This document shows, piece by piece, positions 8,896-16,975 of a DNA stretch of 64,000 nt (positions within the stretch are counted from its first letter, which is position 1; each line of letters begins with the position of its first letter). A model generated the notes under the pieces. The model was not told the DNA's origin, searched no databases, and saw only the letters and a list, made by a program, of their open reading frames with translations. The stretch comes from WLMZ01 sp038227995. GTDB lineage: Bacteria > Actinomycetota > Acidimicrobiia > Acidimicrobiales > Ilumatobacteraceae. The translations under genes and the position numbers were made by a program. The stretch lies in assembly GCA_038227995.1 (NCBI GenBank), contig JBBRPP010000008.1, positions 1 through 64,000 of the forward strand. Reading direction: 5' to 3'.

Positions 8896-9851
8896 TCGCG
8901 GACCTGTTCGTGCAGGCCGAGGCCGACTGCATCGCGCACCACGAAGTTCGGGCGACGCTTGACTTCTTCATAGATCAGTCCGACGTACTCGCTGAGGATG
9001 CCCATCATCAGCATGACCACGCTCAGCAGCAGCAACATGAGCGCGACAAGACTGCCGAAGCCGGCAAATGGCACGCCGTAGACGACCCAGATGAACGACA
9101 ACGGAATCAGTGAAGCGATCGAGATCGCCGACATCGTCACACCGAAGATCGTGATCAACTTGAGGGGGATGTACGAGTGGGCGAAAATGCCCTTGAAAGC
9201 AAGGTCGATGACCTTCAGCGAGTGCGCCTTCGACTCTCCTCCGAAACGCTCCGGTCGCGGAGCCTTCACACCGATGGTCTTGAAGCCGACCCACGCAAAC
9301 AGCCCGCGGACGAAACGGTTGCGCTCGTCCATCGATCGGACGACTTCGTAGACCTTGCGATCGACGAGACGGAAGTCGCTGGCATTTCTGGGGATGCGCG
9401 ACGACGTGAGCTTGCCGGCGAGCCAGTAGAAGGCCCGCGAGTTGAAGCGGCGGACGAGTCCTGTACCGCCCCGCGCGGTCACCTCCATGTAGATGTTCTC
9501 GTAGCCCTCCTCCCACTTCTGGATGAACTGAGTGATGAGCTCCGGCGGGTCCTGCAGATCGGCGGTCATGATGACGCACGCGTCGCCGCTGACGTACTCG
9601 AGCCCGGCAGTGATGCCTCCGTCCATCCGGAAGTTCCGAGCGAGCTGGAGCATCTTGAAGCGAGGGTCGCGCAGGTTGATCTCCTCGATCAATCGAGCTG
9701 TCGCGTCTTCTGACCCGTTCTCGACCAGGATCACCTCGAAGTCGTACGTAGGGTTATCGTCGAAGACGATGCTCAGCCGACGGGCGAGTTCCTCGACACA
9801 GGCTTCCTCGTTGTAGGCGGGTACGACGACCGAAATCAGTTTCTTAGCCAT
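8892..9851 (-). CDS. GT2 family polyprenyl-phosphate glycosyltransferase (DPM1/GtrB type)
   Basis: A 319-residue family 2 glycosyltransferase. SVVVPAYNEE near the N-terminus, the VENGSEDAT segment and TADLQDPPE with the DxD-like metal site are typical of dolichol- or undecaprenyl-phosphate sugar transferases. Two membrane spans lie at about 230-290, as in GtrB proteins. Start ATG at 9851 overlaps the rfbH-like gene by 8 bp. It probably loads a sugar onto undecaprenyl phosphate on the cytoplasmic face for use by the membrane glycosyltransferases of the same operon. Confidence 0.88.
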   Translation of the reverse strand: MAKKLISVVVPAYNEEACVEELARRLSIVFDDNPTYDFEVILVENGSEDATARLIEEINLRDPRFKMLQLARNFRMDGGITAGLEYVSGDACVIMTADLQDPPELITQFIQKWEEGYENIYMEVTARGGTGLVRRFNSRAFYWLAGKLTSSRIPRNASDFRLVDRKVYEVVRSMDERNRFVRGLFAWVGFKTIGVKAPRPERFGGESKAHSLKVIDLAFKGIFAHSYIPLKLITIFGVTMSAISIASLIPLSFIWVVYGVPFAGFGSLVALMLLLLSVVMLMMGILSEYVGLIYEEVKRRPNFVVRDAVGLGLHEQVRE

Positions 9852-11166
9852 GGGTGCGACCTCCGACGAACTCGTGGATGACGCTGATCATGAAGTCGAT
9901 CATCGTCGGGGAGAGACCGGGGTAGACCCCGATCCAGAAGGTGCCCTCGGTGACCAGATCAGCATTTGTCAGCGGACCGACGATGCGATGTGGCATGCCC
10001 TTGTAAGCGGGTTGGCGGAGCAGGTTGCCGCCGAAGAGTTGGCGAGTCGCAATGCGACGCGATTCGAGGAACTGCACGAGTTCGAAGCGGGTGAACGGGG
10101 CCTCGGGACGCACGGTGAGCGCGAATCCGAACCAGCTCGGATCACTGTTCTTGGTCGCCTCCGGCAGGATCAACCACTCGGCGAGTGAGGCCAGACCCTC
10201 GCTCAACCGCTGCCAGTTCGAACGACGAGCCTCGATGAACGAGTCGAGCTTGCCCAGTTGGGCGACGCCGACCGCAGCCTGCATGTCGGTCATCTTGAGG
10301 TTGTAACCGATGTGGCTGTATGCGTACTTGTGGTCGTATCCGTGGGGCAGATCGCCCAACTGCCAGTCGAACCGACGGCCACACGTGTTGTCCATCCCGG
10401 GCGCGCACCAGCAATCCCGGCCCCAGTCGCGGAAGCTCTCGATGATCTTGCGCATCGACTTGCGTTGCGTGATGACGCATCCGCCCTCACCCGTCGTGAT
10501 GTGATGGGCGGGATAGAAACTTGCGGTCGCGATGTCACCGAACGAGCCAACGGCCTTGCCGTGGTACGTAGCGCCAACCGCGTCACATGCGTCTTCCACG
10601 ACCCACAGATCGTGTTCTGCCGCGAGGCTCATGACCGCATCGAGATCGAACGGGTTGCCGAGGGTGTGAGCCATCACGATGGCGCGAGTCTTGGGTCCAA
10701 CGGCTTCGCGGAGCCGTTCGACATCGACGTCGTACGTTCCGAGTTCGACGTCGACGAACACCGGCACGAGACGGTTCTGGACGATCGGGTTGACGGTCGT
10801 CGGAAAGCCGGCAGCGACGGTGAGCACCTCATCGCCGTCCTTCAAGCGGCGCTTGCCGAGGCGGGGCGATGTGAGCGCGGAGACGGCGAGCAGGTTGGCC
10901 GAAGAGCCCGAGTTGCAGAGCATCGCATGGCGGCCACCCATCACCTTCGCGAACTTCTTCTCGAAGTCCTCCGCATAGCGCCCTGTGGTCAGCCAGAAGT
11001 CCAGCGAAGAGTCGACGAGCAACGCGAGTTCCTCGTCGTCGAAGACCTTGCCACTCACCGGGATCTGGGAGATGCCGCCAAGGAACGGCTTGGCCGGAAA
11101 GGCGACGGCGTGATATTCGCGGGTCAGCTGCACGATCTCCGCACGAAGTTCAGCCGCCGTCTTCAT
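9844..11166 (-). CDS. rfbH: CDP-4-keto-6-deoxyglucose 3-dehydrase (RfbH/E1 type)
   Basis: A 440-residue DegT-fold enzyme with the hallmarks of RfbH/E1. The usual PLP lysine is replaced by His (SFYPAHHITTGEGG, His221), so PMP is used, and Cys252, Cys254 and Cys262 lie where E1 binds a [2Fe-2S] cluster. The family removes the C3 hydroxyl of CDP-4-keto-6-deoxy-D-glucose, the committed step to 3,6-dideoxyhexoses. ATG at 11166 forms an ATGA overlap with the dehydratase gene. The partner reductase (E3/RfbI) is not in this window, so reduction must come from elsewhere. Confidence 0.92.
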   Translation of the reverse strand: MKTAAELRAEIVQLTREYHAVAFPAKPFLGGISQIPVSGKVFDDEELALLVDSSLDFWLTTGRYAEDFEKKFAKVMGGRHAMLCNSGSSANLLAVSALTSPRLGKRRLKDGDEVLTVAAGFPTTVNPIVQNRLVPVFVDVELGTYDVDVERLREAVGPKTRAIVMAHTLGNPFDLDAVMSLAAEHDLWVVEDACDAVGATYHGKAVGSFGDIATASFYPAHHITTGEGGCVITQRKSMRKIIESFRDWGRDCWCAPGMDNTCGRRFDWQLGDLPHGYDHKYAYSHIGYNLKMTDMQAAVGVAQLGKLDSFIEARRSNWQRLSEGLASLAEWLILPEATKNSDPSWFGFALTVRPEAPFTRFELVQFLESRRIATRQLFGGNLLRQPAYKGMPHRIVGPLTNADLVTEGTFWIGVYPGLSPTMIDFMISVIHEFVGGRTHG

Positions 11167-12152
11167 CGCTGCCCACCAAGCAGATCGCGGTACCACTCGA
11201 ACGTCGTGGACAGACCCTGGGCCAACGACACGGATGCCTTCCAGCCCAACTGCTCGCGTGCCTTCGACGCGTCCAGGTACTGATCCTTGATCTCGCCGAC
11301 AGCCTCACCCAGGATCAACGGCTGAAGGTCGGGCACGCCAGCGGCAACGCAGCAGGCCCGGTACATGTCCATCACCGACGCAGGTGACTCGTCGCTGAAG
11401 TTGAACGCCTCGCCTCGTTGCGACTCCGCCGCGTCGGCGAGACAGAGATAGGCCTCGACCACGTCGTCGAGATGAAGGTAGTCGCGCAGGAATGTGCCGT
11501 CGCTGCGCAGCACTGGCTGGACGCCGGTCAGGATCGACCGAAACGTACCGGGCACGATGCGGCTCCAGTTGAGATCGCCGGCACCGTAGATGTTGCCGCA
11601 CCGAGCAATGACCACGGGGAGGCCGTACGTCATCGCATACGAGCGGCTGACCAGATCAGTCATGGACTTGGACACCTCATACGGGAAGACGCCCTGCATC
11701 CGCATGTCCTCGGTGTACGGCAGCACATCCGATTCGCCGTATGCCTTGTCGCTCGAGGCGACGACGAGACGCCGGACCAGATCTGGGTGCACGCGGGCAA
11801 CATCGAGGACGTTCCACGTTCCCTGCACGTTCGACTCCAGAGTCGCGCGAGGCGAACGGCGTGCGGTCGACACGATCGTCTGTGCGCCGAGGTGAATGAT
11901 CGTGTCGGTTTCATGACCGGCGACGGCACGCTCGATCGTGTCGACGTCTTCGAGCCGACCCGACACCACAGACGTGTGGCGGACAGTGCCACTGCGGTAG
12001 AAGTCGCTCTGAGGGTCAGCGTCGGCGACGAGCGCGACGACCTTTGCACCGAGCTGGACCAAACGCGCGCACAGTGCCGAACCCACCATGCCGGTGGCGC
12101 CGGTGACGAGGACGACCCGTCCCGCCCACGTGTGCTGATGAGCCGGACTCAT
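11163..12152 (-). CDS. rfbG: NAD-dependent sugar dehydratase, probably CDP-glucose 4,6-dehydratase
   Basis: A 329-residue extended SDR. It has VLVTGATGMVGSAL (GxxGxxG) near residue 12, HLGAQTIV, a VASSDKAYGES segment and YEVSK (catalytic Tyr-x3-Lys), then RCGNIYGAGDLNWSRIVPG, which resembles the RfbG signature. It is somewhat shorter than usual for RfbG. ATG at 12152 overlaps the cytidylyltransferase stop (ATGA). Between rfbF and rfbH the expected reaction is CDP-glucose to CDP-4-keto-6-deoxyglucose. An epimerase-like assignment cannot be fully excluded from motifs alone. Confidence 0.85.
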   Translation of the reverse strand: MSPAHQHTWAGRVVLVTGATGMVGSALCARLVQLGAKVVALVADADPQSDFYRSGTVRHTSVVSGRLEDVDTIERAVAGHETDTIIHLGAQTIVSTARRSPRATLESNVQGTWNVLDVARVHPDLVRRLVVASSDKAYGESDVLPYTEDMRMQGVFPYEVSKSMTDLVSRSYAMTYGLPVVIARCGNIYGAGDLNWSRIVPGTFRSILTGVQPVLRSDGTFLRDYLHLDDVVEAYLCLADAAESQRGEAFNFSDESPASVMDMYRACCVAAGVPDLQPLILGEAVGEIKDQYLDASKAREQLGWKASVSLAQGLSTTFEWYRDLLGGQR

Positions 12153-12922
12153 GGCCAGACCTTCCACGGCGCATCGCCATCGGCCCACATCTGGTTGAGC
12201 ATCGTCGACTCTCGGAAGGTATCCATCGGCTGCCAGAAGCCGTCGTGACGGTACGCCATCAACTGACCGTCGCCGGCAAGTTTCTCGAGCGGCTCGCGCT
12301 CGAGGATGCAACCGTCGTCCAGGTAGGAGAAGACTTCGGGCTCGAAGATGAAGAAGCCGGCATTGACGTAATCCTCGGTGATCGGCTTTTCGCGGAATTG
12401 CTCGACCAATCCGTCTTCGCCAAGGTCCATCACACCGAACCGGGAGATCGGTCGCACGGTGGTGATCGTGGCCAGTTTGCCGTGGGCTTCGTGGAACGCG
12501 ATCAGCTTTCGGATGTCGATGTCGGCCAGTCCATCGCCGTACGTGACGAGGCATCGCTCACCACCGACATAGCGCTGCACGCGCTTCACCCGTCCACCGG
12601 TCATCGTGTCAGCGCCGGTCTCGGCCACCGTGATGGTCCAGTCCGACTCGGCATGACGATCGTGGTACTCGATCGAGTCACGCGCACCGAGATGCACGGT
12701 GAAGTCGTTCGTGCGAGCTTCGTAGTTGATGAAGTAGTCGCGGATGACGTCACCGCGATAGCCGGCACACACGACGAAATCGACGATCCCGTGATGGGCC
12801 ATCCCCTTCATGATGTGCCAGATGACAGGTCGTCCACCAACTTCGACCATCGGCTTCGGCCGATATTCGGTCTCTTCGCGCATTCGCGTTCCGAGACCGC
12901 CGGCGAGGATCACGGCCTTCAT
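12149..12922 (-). CDS. rfbF: Glucose-1-phosphate cytidylyltransferase
   Basis: A 257-residue nucleotidyltransferase starting MKAVILAGGLGTRM with the family G-G-G-T-R-M loop, then EYRPKPMVEVGGRPVIWHI, VTYGDGLADID and GFWQPMDTFRE, all characteristic of RfbF. It makes CDP-glucose from CTP and glucose-1-phosphate, the first step of the CDP-3,6-dideoxyhexose route. ATG at 12922 lies 10 bp after the stop of the upstream membrane-protein gene; a longer frame into that gene is a shadow. Length is typical for the family. Confidence 0.93.
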   Translation of the reverse strand: MKAVILAGGLGTRMREETEYRPKPMVEVGGRPVIWHIMKGMAHHGIVDFVVCAGYRGDVIRDYFINYEARTNDFTVHLGARDSIEYHDRHAESDWTITVAETGADTMTGGRVKRVQRYVGGERCLVTYGDGLADIDIRKLIAFHEAHGKLATITTVRPISRFGVMDLGEDGLVEQFREKPITEDYVNAGFFIFEPEVFSYLDDGCILEREPLEKLAGDGQLMAYRHDGFWQPMDTFRESTMLNQMWADGDAPWKVWP

Positions 12923-12932
12923 GCCCGGATCC

Positions 12933-15221
12933 TCACGACGATCCAGCCATGATGAGCGTGGGCAGACCGGACAGGATGAGACGGCTGCGAACTGGCCCAC
13001 TTTCGGTAGCCGAGAGACGCTCGACGTCGGAGCTCGCCTCGCTCGACGCTGCAAGCGGAGCGTCGGTGCTGACGATCAATCGATTGTTCTGGTCGACGTG
13101 TTGAACTTTCACGTCAACGTCCTGAGGCTTGTCCGAAACATCAAAAGTTTGATCGGCACCGTCGGCGCGAATCTTGAGCAAATATTGACCATTGACGACA
13201 GCACTGATCCGAAGACGAATGACGCCAGGGCCGTGCGATGCGTTCGAACGGTTGACGGTCAATGTGGCGTTGTTGTTCACCGCTCGCTTCGTCACACCGT
13301 CGATGTCCAAGGGCGCCGAGAAACCAGCGGTGAGCTGCACTCTCGGCTGTCCCAGCAGTGCCGCTCGCCGCAAATGTTGCGCAGTTGCATCGACGGTGCG
13401 ATCCAATTCAGCTCGCGCCGGGCGTAGGTCGTAGAACACAACTCCTTGATCGGCATCTCGCGCTGTCGACGTGACCCCAACTTGACGAAATTTTGCGTCG
13501 ATCGCCGCGCCATGATCCGAGTAGGCGCTTTGCACCACGGTGAGACCGGTGAAACCCGTGATCAAGAGATCGTCCACGAATTCGTCGCTCGTGGGGTCGA
13601 GCCGCTCGCGCCAGTCGGCTTCACGGCCCTTGATGCCGCCGAAGCTCCATCTGAGGGTGTCGTCGTGGATGTAGCCGGACAGCTGGCCAACGGCGGGCGA
13701 CTCCGGAAAATCGGCGACCGGTAACTGGAAGACGGCAGCATTCGACCCCAACGTCGTCTCGATTCCTCGATAGAACGCCTCCTCGCTGTGCCACGCTGCC
13801 GCGGTCGCGCCATAGTCCGGTGCCGAGTCGGCTGAGGTCTGGTCCCAGACGGCGGCAAGCACCAACGCGGGAAGCAACGCGATTCCGAGCTGCTTGCGAT
13901 TGAGCGTCCAGCGCCCGAGCCACGCCGCCAATGTCACGATGCAGAAGAACGCAATGAACACGGAGATCCGCGTCCACGCCCGAAGCTGGGTGAACCCGAA
14001 CGCACCGAATATCGCCGCCAAGCTCGAATACGAACCCAACAGAACCCCGAAGATCACGAACAATGGAGCATCGACGACGCGCGCTGCCCACCGCACCCTT
14101 CGGCGGCGCGCAACCGTCGCCGCGAGCAGTCCGCCGGCGACGAGGAATCCGGTTGCGCCGAACGCGCCCATCGCCTCACCGAAGCCTTCTGACGAAATCG
14201 ACGGAATGTCGTGTTTGTCTCGCCAGTCGCGGACGACCGAGAATCGATGGTCGTAGACGGGCAGCAGCATCACAGACAATCGCAGCGGATATCGGTCGAT
14301 CTCGGTTGCGGATCGCGTCGTGATCTCGTTGGCCCCGTGCGACCGCTGATAGAGGATGGTCGGCACCAATTGAACAAGGACGAGGAGTCCGATGGCGACG
14401 ACGGTCGAAACTGTCACCAGCGCTGCGCGCCTCCGGTTGCGCAGCCAGGCCAACGCGGCTGCGAGCAGCAGGAACAAGCAGATGAACACGGCGTAGTACA
14501 GCCCTGACATCGCCGATGCGACGACGATCGAGGTGCCGATGACCGAGTCACGGTGGAGGTATCCGCGCAGTCGCGCTCCGCGACGTTGGCGAATGAGAGG
14601 ACGCACACCGGCTTGGCGCAAGATCAACGCAGCGCCAAGTGGCAGCACGGTGTAGTTGGCCAGGAACAGGTGCTGGAACCGGTCCGTATGGAAGGGCAGC
14701 GCCGTGTAGACGACGCCGACGAGCACGGAGATCCCTCGGCGAAGTCCGATGAGCCGACTTCCTGCGAATCCTGCGGCGGCAACGAGCGGGTACGAAGCGA
14801 TGAAGAAGACGTTCATCATGACCGCGGGACTGTCGGTGAACAGCCCGACGAACTTCGCGAACAGCAGGTTGAGGGTGTCGGCCGCTGCCGGGAAATCGTG
14901 CAGGTCCTGACCAAAGGGAAAGCCGAGATGGCTGGTCGACCAGTACCACCAGTGTTGATCGAGGTTCTTGAGCGTCGCCATCGTCGAATCGACATCGCCG
15001 AATCGCGTCAACGGCACACCCAGTTGCATCTGCCACAGCTTCAAGCTCCAGAGCGCGACGAGGAATCCGGCGAACGCACTGGCGACGGTGCACGCGACAT
15101 CGATTCCGAGAGGCGTTCGTCGGTGTCGGAGGATCCACGCGCGCAGCTGATGCTGGCTCGCTGCCGGAGGTTTCGCGTCGGTCGCAAGGTCCCCCGCTCC
15201 TCCGGCGCGCGTGTGAATCAT
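12933..15221 (-). CDS. Large membrane protein with C-terminal extracellular domain
   Basis: A 762-residue protein and the first gene of the glycan operon. About ten to twelve membrane spans fill residues 35-470, with DxD-like acidic residues early (FGDVDSTMATL) as in GT-C or YfhO-like proteins. A soluble C-terminal region of about 290 residues follows, ending with a beta-rich stretch. It is probably a glycan transferase or sugar translocase. The start is uncertain: ATG at 15221 is used here, and an in-frame TTG at 15260 would add 13 residues. Neither has a strong Shine-Dalgarno. Confidence 0.75.
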   Translation of the reverse strand: MIHTRAGGAGDLATDAKPPAASQHQLRAWILRHRRTPLGIDVACTVASAFAGFLVALWSLKLWQMQLGVPLTRFGDVDSTMATLKNLDQHWWYWSTSHLGFPFGQDLHDFPAAADTLNLLFAKFVGLFTDSPAVMMNVFFIASYPLVAAAGFAGSRLIGLRRGISVLVGVVYTALPFHTDRFQHLFLANYTVLPLGAALILRQAGVRPLIRQRRGARLRGYLHRDSVIGTSIVVASAMSGLYYAVFICLFLLLAAALAWLRNRRRAALVTVSTVVAIGLLVLVQLVPTILYQRSHGANEITTRSATEIDRYPLRLSVMLLPVYDHRFSVVRDWRDKHDIPSISSEGFGEAMGAFGATGFLVAGGLLAATVARRRRVRWAARVVDAPLFVIFGVLLGSYSSLAAIFGAFGFTQLRAWTRISVFIAFFCIVTLAAWLGRWTLNRKQLGIALLPALVLAAVWDQTSADSAPDYGATAAAWHSEEAFYRGIETTLGSNAAVFQLPVADFPESPAVGQLSGYIHDDTLRWSFGGIKGREADWRERLDPTSDEFVDDLLITGFTGLTVVQSAYSDHGAAIDAKFRQVGVTSTARDADQGVVFYDLRPARAELDRTVDATAQHLRRAALLGQPRVQLTAGFSAPLDIDGVTKRAVNNNATLTVNRSNASHGPGVIRLRISAVVNGQYLLKIRADGADQTFDVSDKPQDVDVKVQHVDQNNRLIVSTDAPLAASSEASSDVERLSATESGPVRSRLILSGLPTLIMAGSS

Positions 15222-15437
15222 CACAGGTTGATCGGTGCGCTCCGCGGAGATCTTGAGCAAAATTTGAGAGTTCGGACCGTCGTCCCGAAGGCGTCAGCGA
15301 CCGTCTTCCGAGCCCGTTCGGACCGGTGCACATGCGTCAGCGTCGGGCCCCGGCACGGTCCAACGCGATCCGCGCAGCGCTGTCATCAGCCGATCGGTCC
15401 CCGTCCAGCCGGTGTCGGCGACCTCGGTGAGCGCGAA
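15222..15437. other. Gap with a possible gene remnant
   Basis: A 216-bp stretch between the hydrolase stop and the membrane-protein start. On the minus strand, 15241-15290 can be read as LRDDGPNSQILLKISAER, close to LRISAVVNGQYLLKIRAD near the C-terminus of the neighbouring membrane protein (DNA about 13160-13220). An in-frame TGA lies just upstream. It may be the scar of a partial duplication. No promoter stands out. Confidence 0.35.
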
Positions 15438-16196
15438 TCAGTCGGTGATGGTGATGCGTTGGCGATCGAGCCAACCGAGCAGGATTGCGACCGCTCGCGG
15501 GTCGTGGCGGAGTCGGTGTCCCGCGCCCTCGAGCAGCCGCAATTCGGCGGCTCCGTGGGCTTCTGCCAACATCCGCGCATCGGCGACGGGCACGCTCTCG
15601 TCGTCGTCGCCGTGCATCACCAACAGTGGCCGCGGCGCGAATCGACGGGCTGCGTCGACCGGGCGGAATCGGCGCAGTTCGCGGCTCCACTCGTCGAAGT
15701 TCTTCGGGTATCCGGGCGTGCGGATCGCCCCGATCTCGCGAGCGTGTTCGAGGAACCGCCGCGGCTGCGCGGCCCAGTCGTCGAAGTCAGCACGGGGTGC
15801 GAGCAACGCTGCGCCGCGCACGCGTGGATCATCGGCGGCGACGCAGATCGCGATCGATCCACCGGTGTTCGTTCCCACCAGCCAGATCCCCGACGGCTCG
15901 GCCTCGGCGATGAGATGATCGATCGCGGCGCGCAGGTCGTCGACCCACGACTGCAGTGAGAAGTCGCCCTCGCTCGTGCCGCACCCGCGGAACGTGAACG
16001 TCATCGCTGCCCAGCCGAGTTCGTTCGCGGCGCGATCGATCAGCTCGGGGAACGTTCCGCCCGAGTGACGCGCATCGATGGGGCCGACCGGGAATCCGTG
16101 ACACAGGATCAGCCCCGGCAGCGCATCATTTCGTCCCGCCGGCTTGGCGAGATACCGCGCCACCGACTTGCCACCGGATTGAAACGATCCGTTCAC
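15438..16196 (-). CDS. Alpha/beta hydrolase lacking the nucleophilic serine
   Basis: A 252-residue alpha/beta-hydrolase-fold protein. It shows the HGFPVGP oxyanion-loop region, a nucleophile elbow reading VGTNTGGS, a late acid HGDDDES (197-199) and a GAGHRLR histidine (227). The elbow carries Asn110 where GxSxG hydrolases have Ser (codons GGA ACG AAC ACC GGT), so ordinary esterase chemistry is doubtful. The only plausible start is the GTG at 16196. It follows two small genes on the same strand with a 6-bp gap, suggesting a short operon. Confidence 0.82.
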   Translation of the reverse strand: MNGSFQSGGKSVARYLAKPAGRNDALPGLILCHGFPVGPIDARHSGGTFPELIDRAANELGWAAMTFTFRGCGTSEGDFSLQSWVDDLRAAIDHLIAEAEPSGIWLVGTNTGGSIAICVAADDPRVRGAALLAPRADFDDWAAQPRRFLEHAREIGAIRTPGYPKNFDEWSRELRRFRPVDAARRFAPRPLLVMHGDDDESVPVADARMLAEAHGAAELRLLEGAGHRLRHDPRAVAILLGWLDRQRITITD

Positions 16197-16202
16197 GACG
16201 CG

Positions 16203-16427
16203 TCAGGCACGTGGCTTGCGCAGAATTCGATGCGAGCCCGGCTTCGCCAACGTGTAGCCACGGTTGCTGGCTTCGACCGCGGTGTCCGGACCGAAGCACA
16301 GCCCGACTTCGGACTCGACGATCTCGTCGATCACCGTCTTGTCGGTCCACGTGTCGAGGTCGTAGACCAGCTGGGTTCGCTTGTCGCCCAGAAACCGTGT
16401 GTGCTCGAATCGTGTGGGGCGTTCCAT
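16203..16427 (-). CDS. Small conserved-looking protein of unknown function
   Basis: A 74-residue soluble protein (MERPTRFEHTRFLGDKR...) with a mixed charged composition and no recognised motif. A longer frame begins at 16472, but ATG at 16427 is preferred because the extension overlaps the upstream gene. It sits 6 bp upstream of the hydrolase gene and is probably cotranscribed. No function is assigned. Confidence 0.6.
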   Translation of the reverse strand: MERPTRFEHTRFLGDKRTQLVYDLDTWTDKTVIDEIVESEVGLCFGPDTAVEASNRGYTLAKPGSHRILRKPRA

Positions 16428-16468
16428 GGAGGCGAAGTTAGTCCCGGAACGGACGGACCAACGACTTC

Positions 16469-16927
16469 TCAATCGCCCAGCTCGTTGGCGATCGGGCCGA
16501 CCGCGCCGATCGCGTCGAAGTATTCCTGGTGCGCATCGACGACACGGACCACGTCGATGTCATCGAGGATCTCGACGCCGTTCGCCTCGGCCTCGCCGAG
16601 CATGAACGCGGCGACGCTGTCACCCTCGACCACGACGAATTCGTCGATGTCCTGGGGACGGTCGATCACCCGGTCGGGTTGCAGACCCTTGGTGTTCAGC
16701 CACCGCAAGTGGAAGGTCAGCAGCTGACGAAGCTCGTCGAGCGTCAGTCGCCCCTGCGTGTCCTCGGGCAGCCGCTCTGCAACGAACGACAGCGCCTGGT
16801 CTTCGATGTAGACGACCCGCGGGGACAGCGAATCGAGACGATGCGCTTCACGGCCGACCACCACAGCCGCGATCACGAAGGTGATCAGAGCGGCCACGAT
16901 GATGAAGAGCAATGTGATCAGCGGCAC
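16469..16927 (-). CDS. Membrane-anchored protein of unknown function
   Basis: A 152-residue protein with one N-terminal hydrophobic span (residues 1-25) and an acidic cytosolic or extracytosolic domain, including LDELRQLLTFHLRW and a DDIDVVRVVD stretch. The start is a GTG at 16927. That start codon lies inside a perfect 13-bp stem (16921-16954), so translation may be limited by RNA structure. It is the first gene of a small group ending with the hydrolase. No family was recognised. Confidence 0.65.
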   Translation of the reverse strand: MPLITLLFIIVAALITFVIAAVVVGREAHRLDSLSPRVVYIEDQALSFVAERLPEDTQGRLTLDELRQLLTFHLRWLNTKGLQPDRVIDRPQDIDEFVVVEGDSVAAFMLGEAEANGVEILDDIDVVRVVDAHQEYFDAIGAVGPIANELGD

Positions 16928-16954
16928 CGCTCGCCAGTGTACGAGCGGTGCCGC
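16921..16954 (-). terminator. Strong hairpin overlapping a start codon
   Basis: Perfect 13-bp arms GCGGCACCGCTCG (16921-16933) and CGAGCGGTGCCGC (16942-16954) with an 8-nt loop. It lies between the acyl-CoA dehydrogenase stop (16976) and the next gene, whose GTG start (16925-16927) is in the stem. No U-run follows, so it may end the upstream transcript, control the downstream start, or both. Confidence 0.5.
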
Positions 16955-16975
16955 CGATGACGGCTTTCAGGTTGG

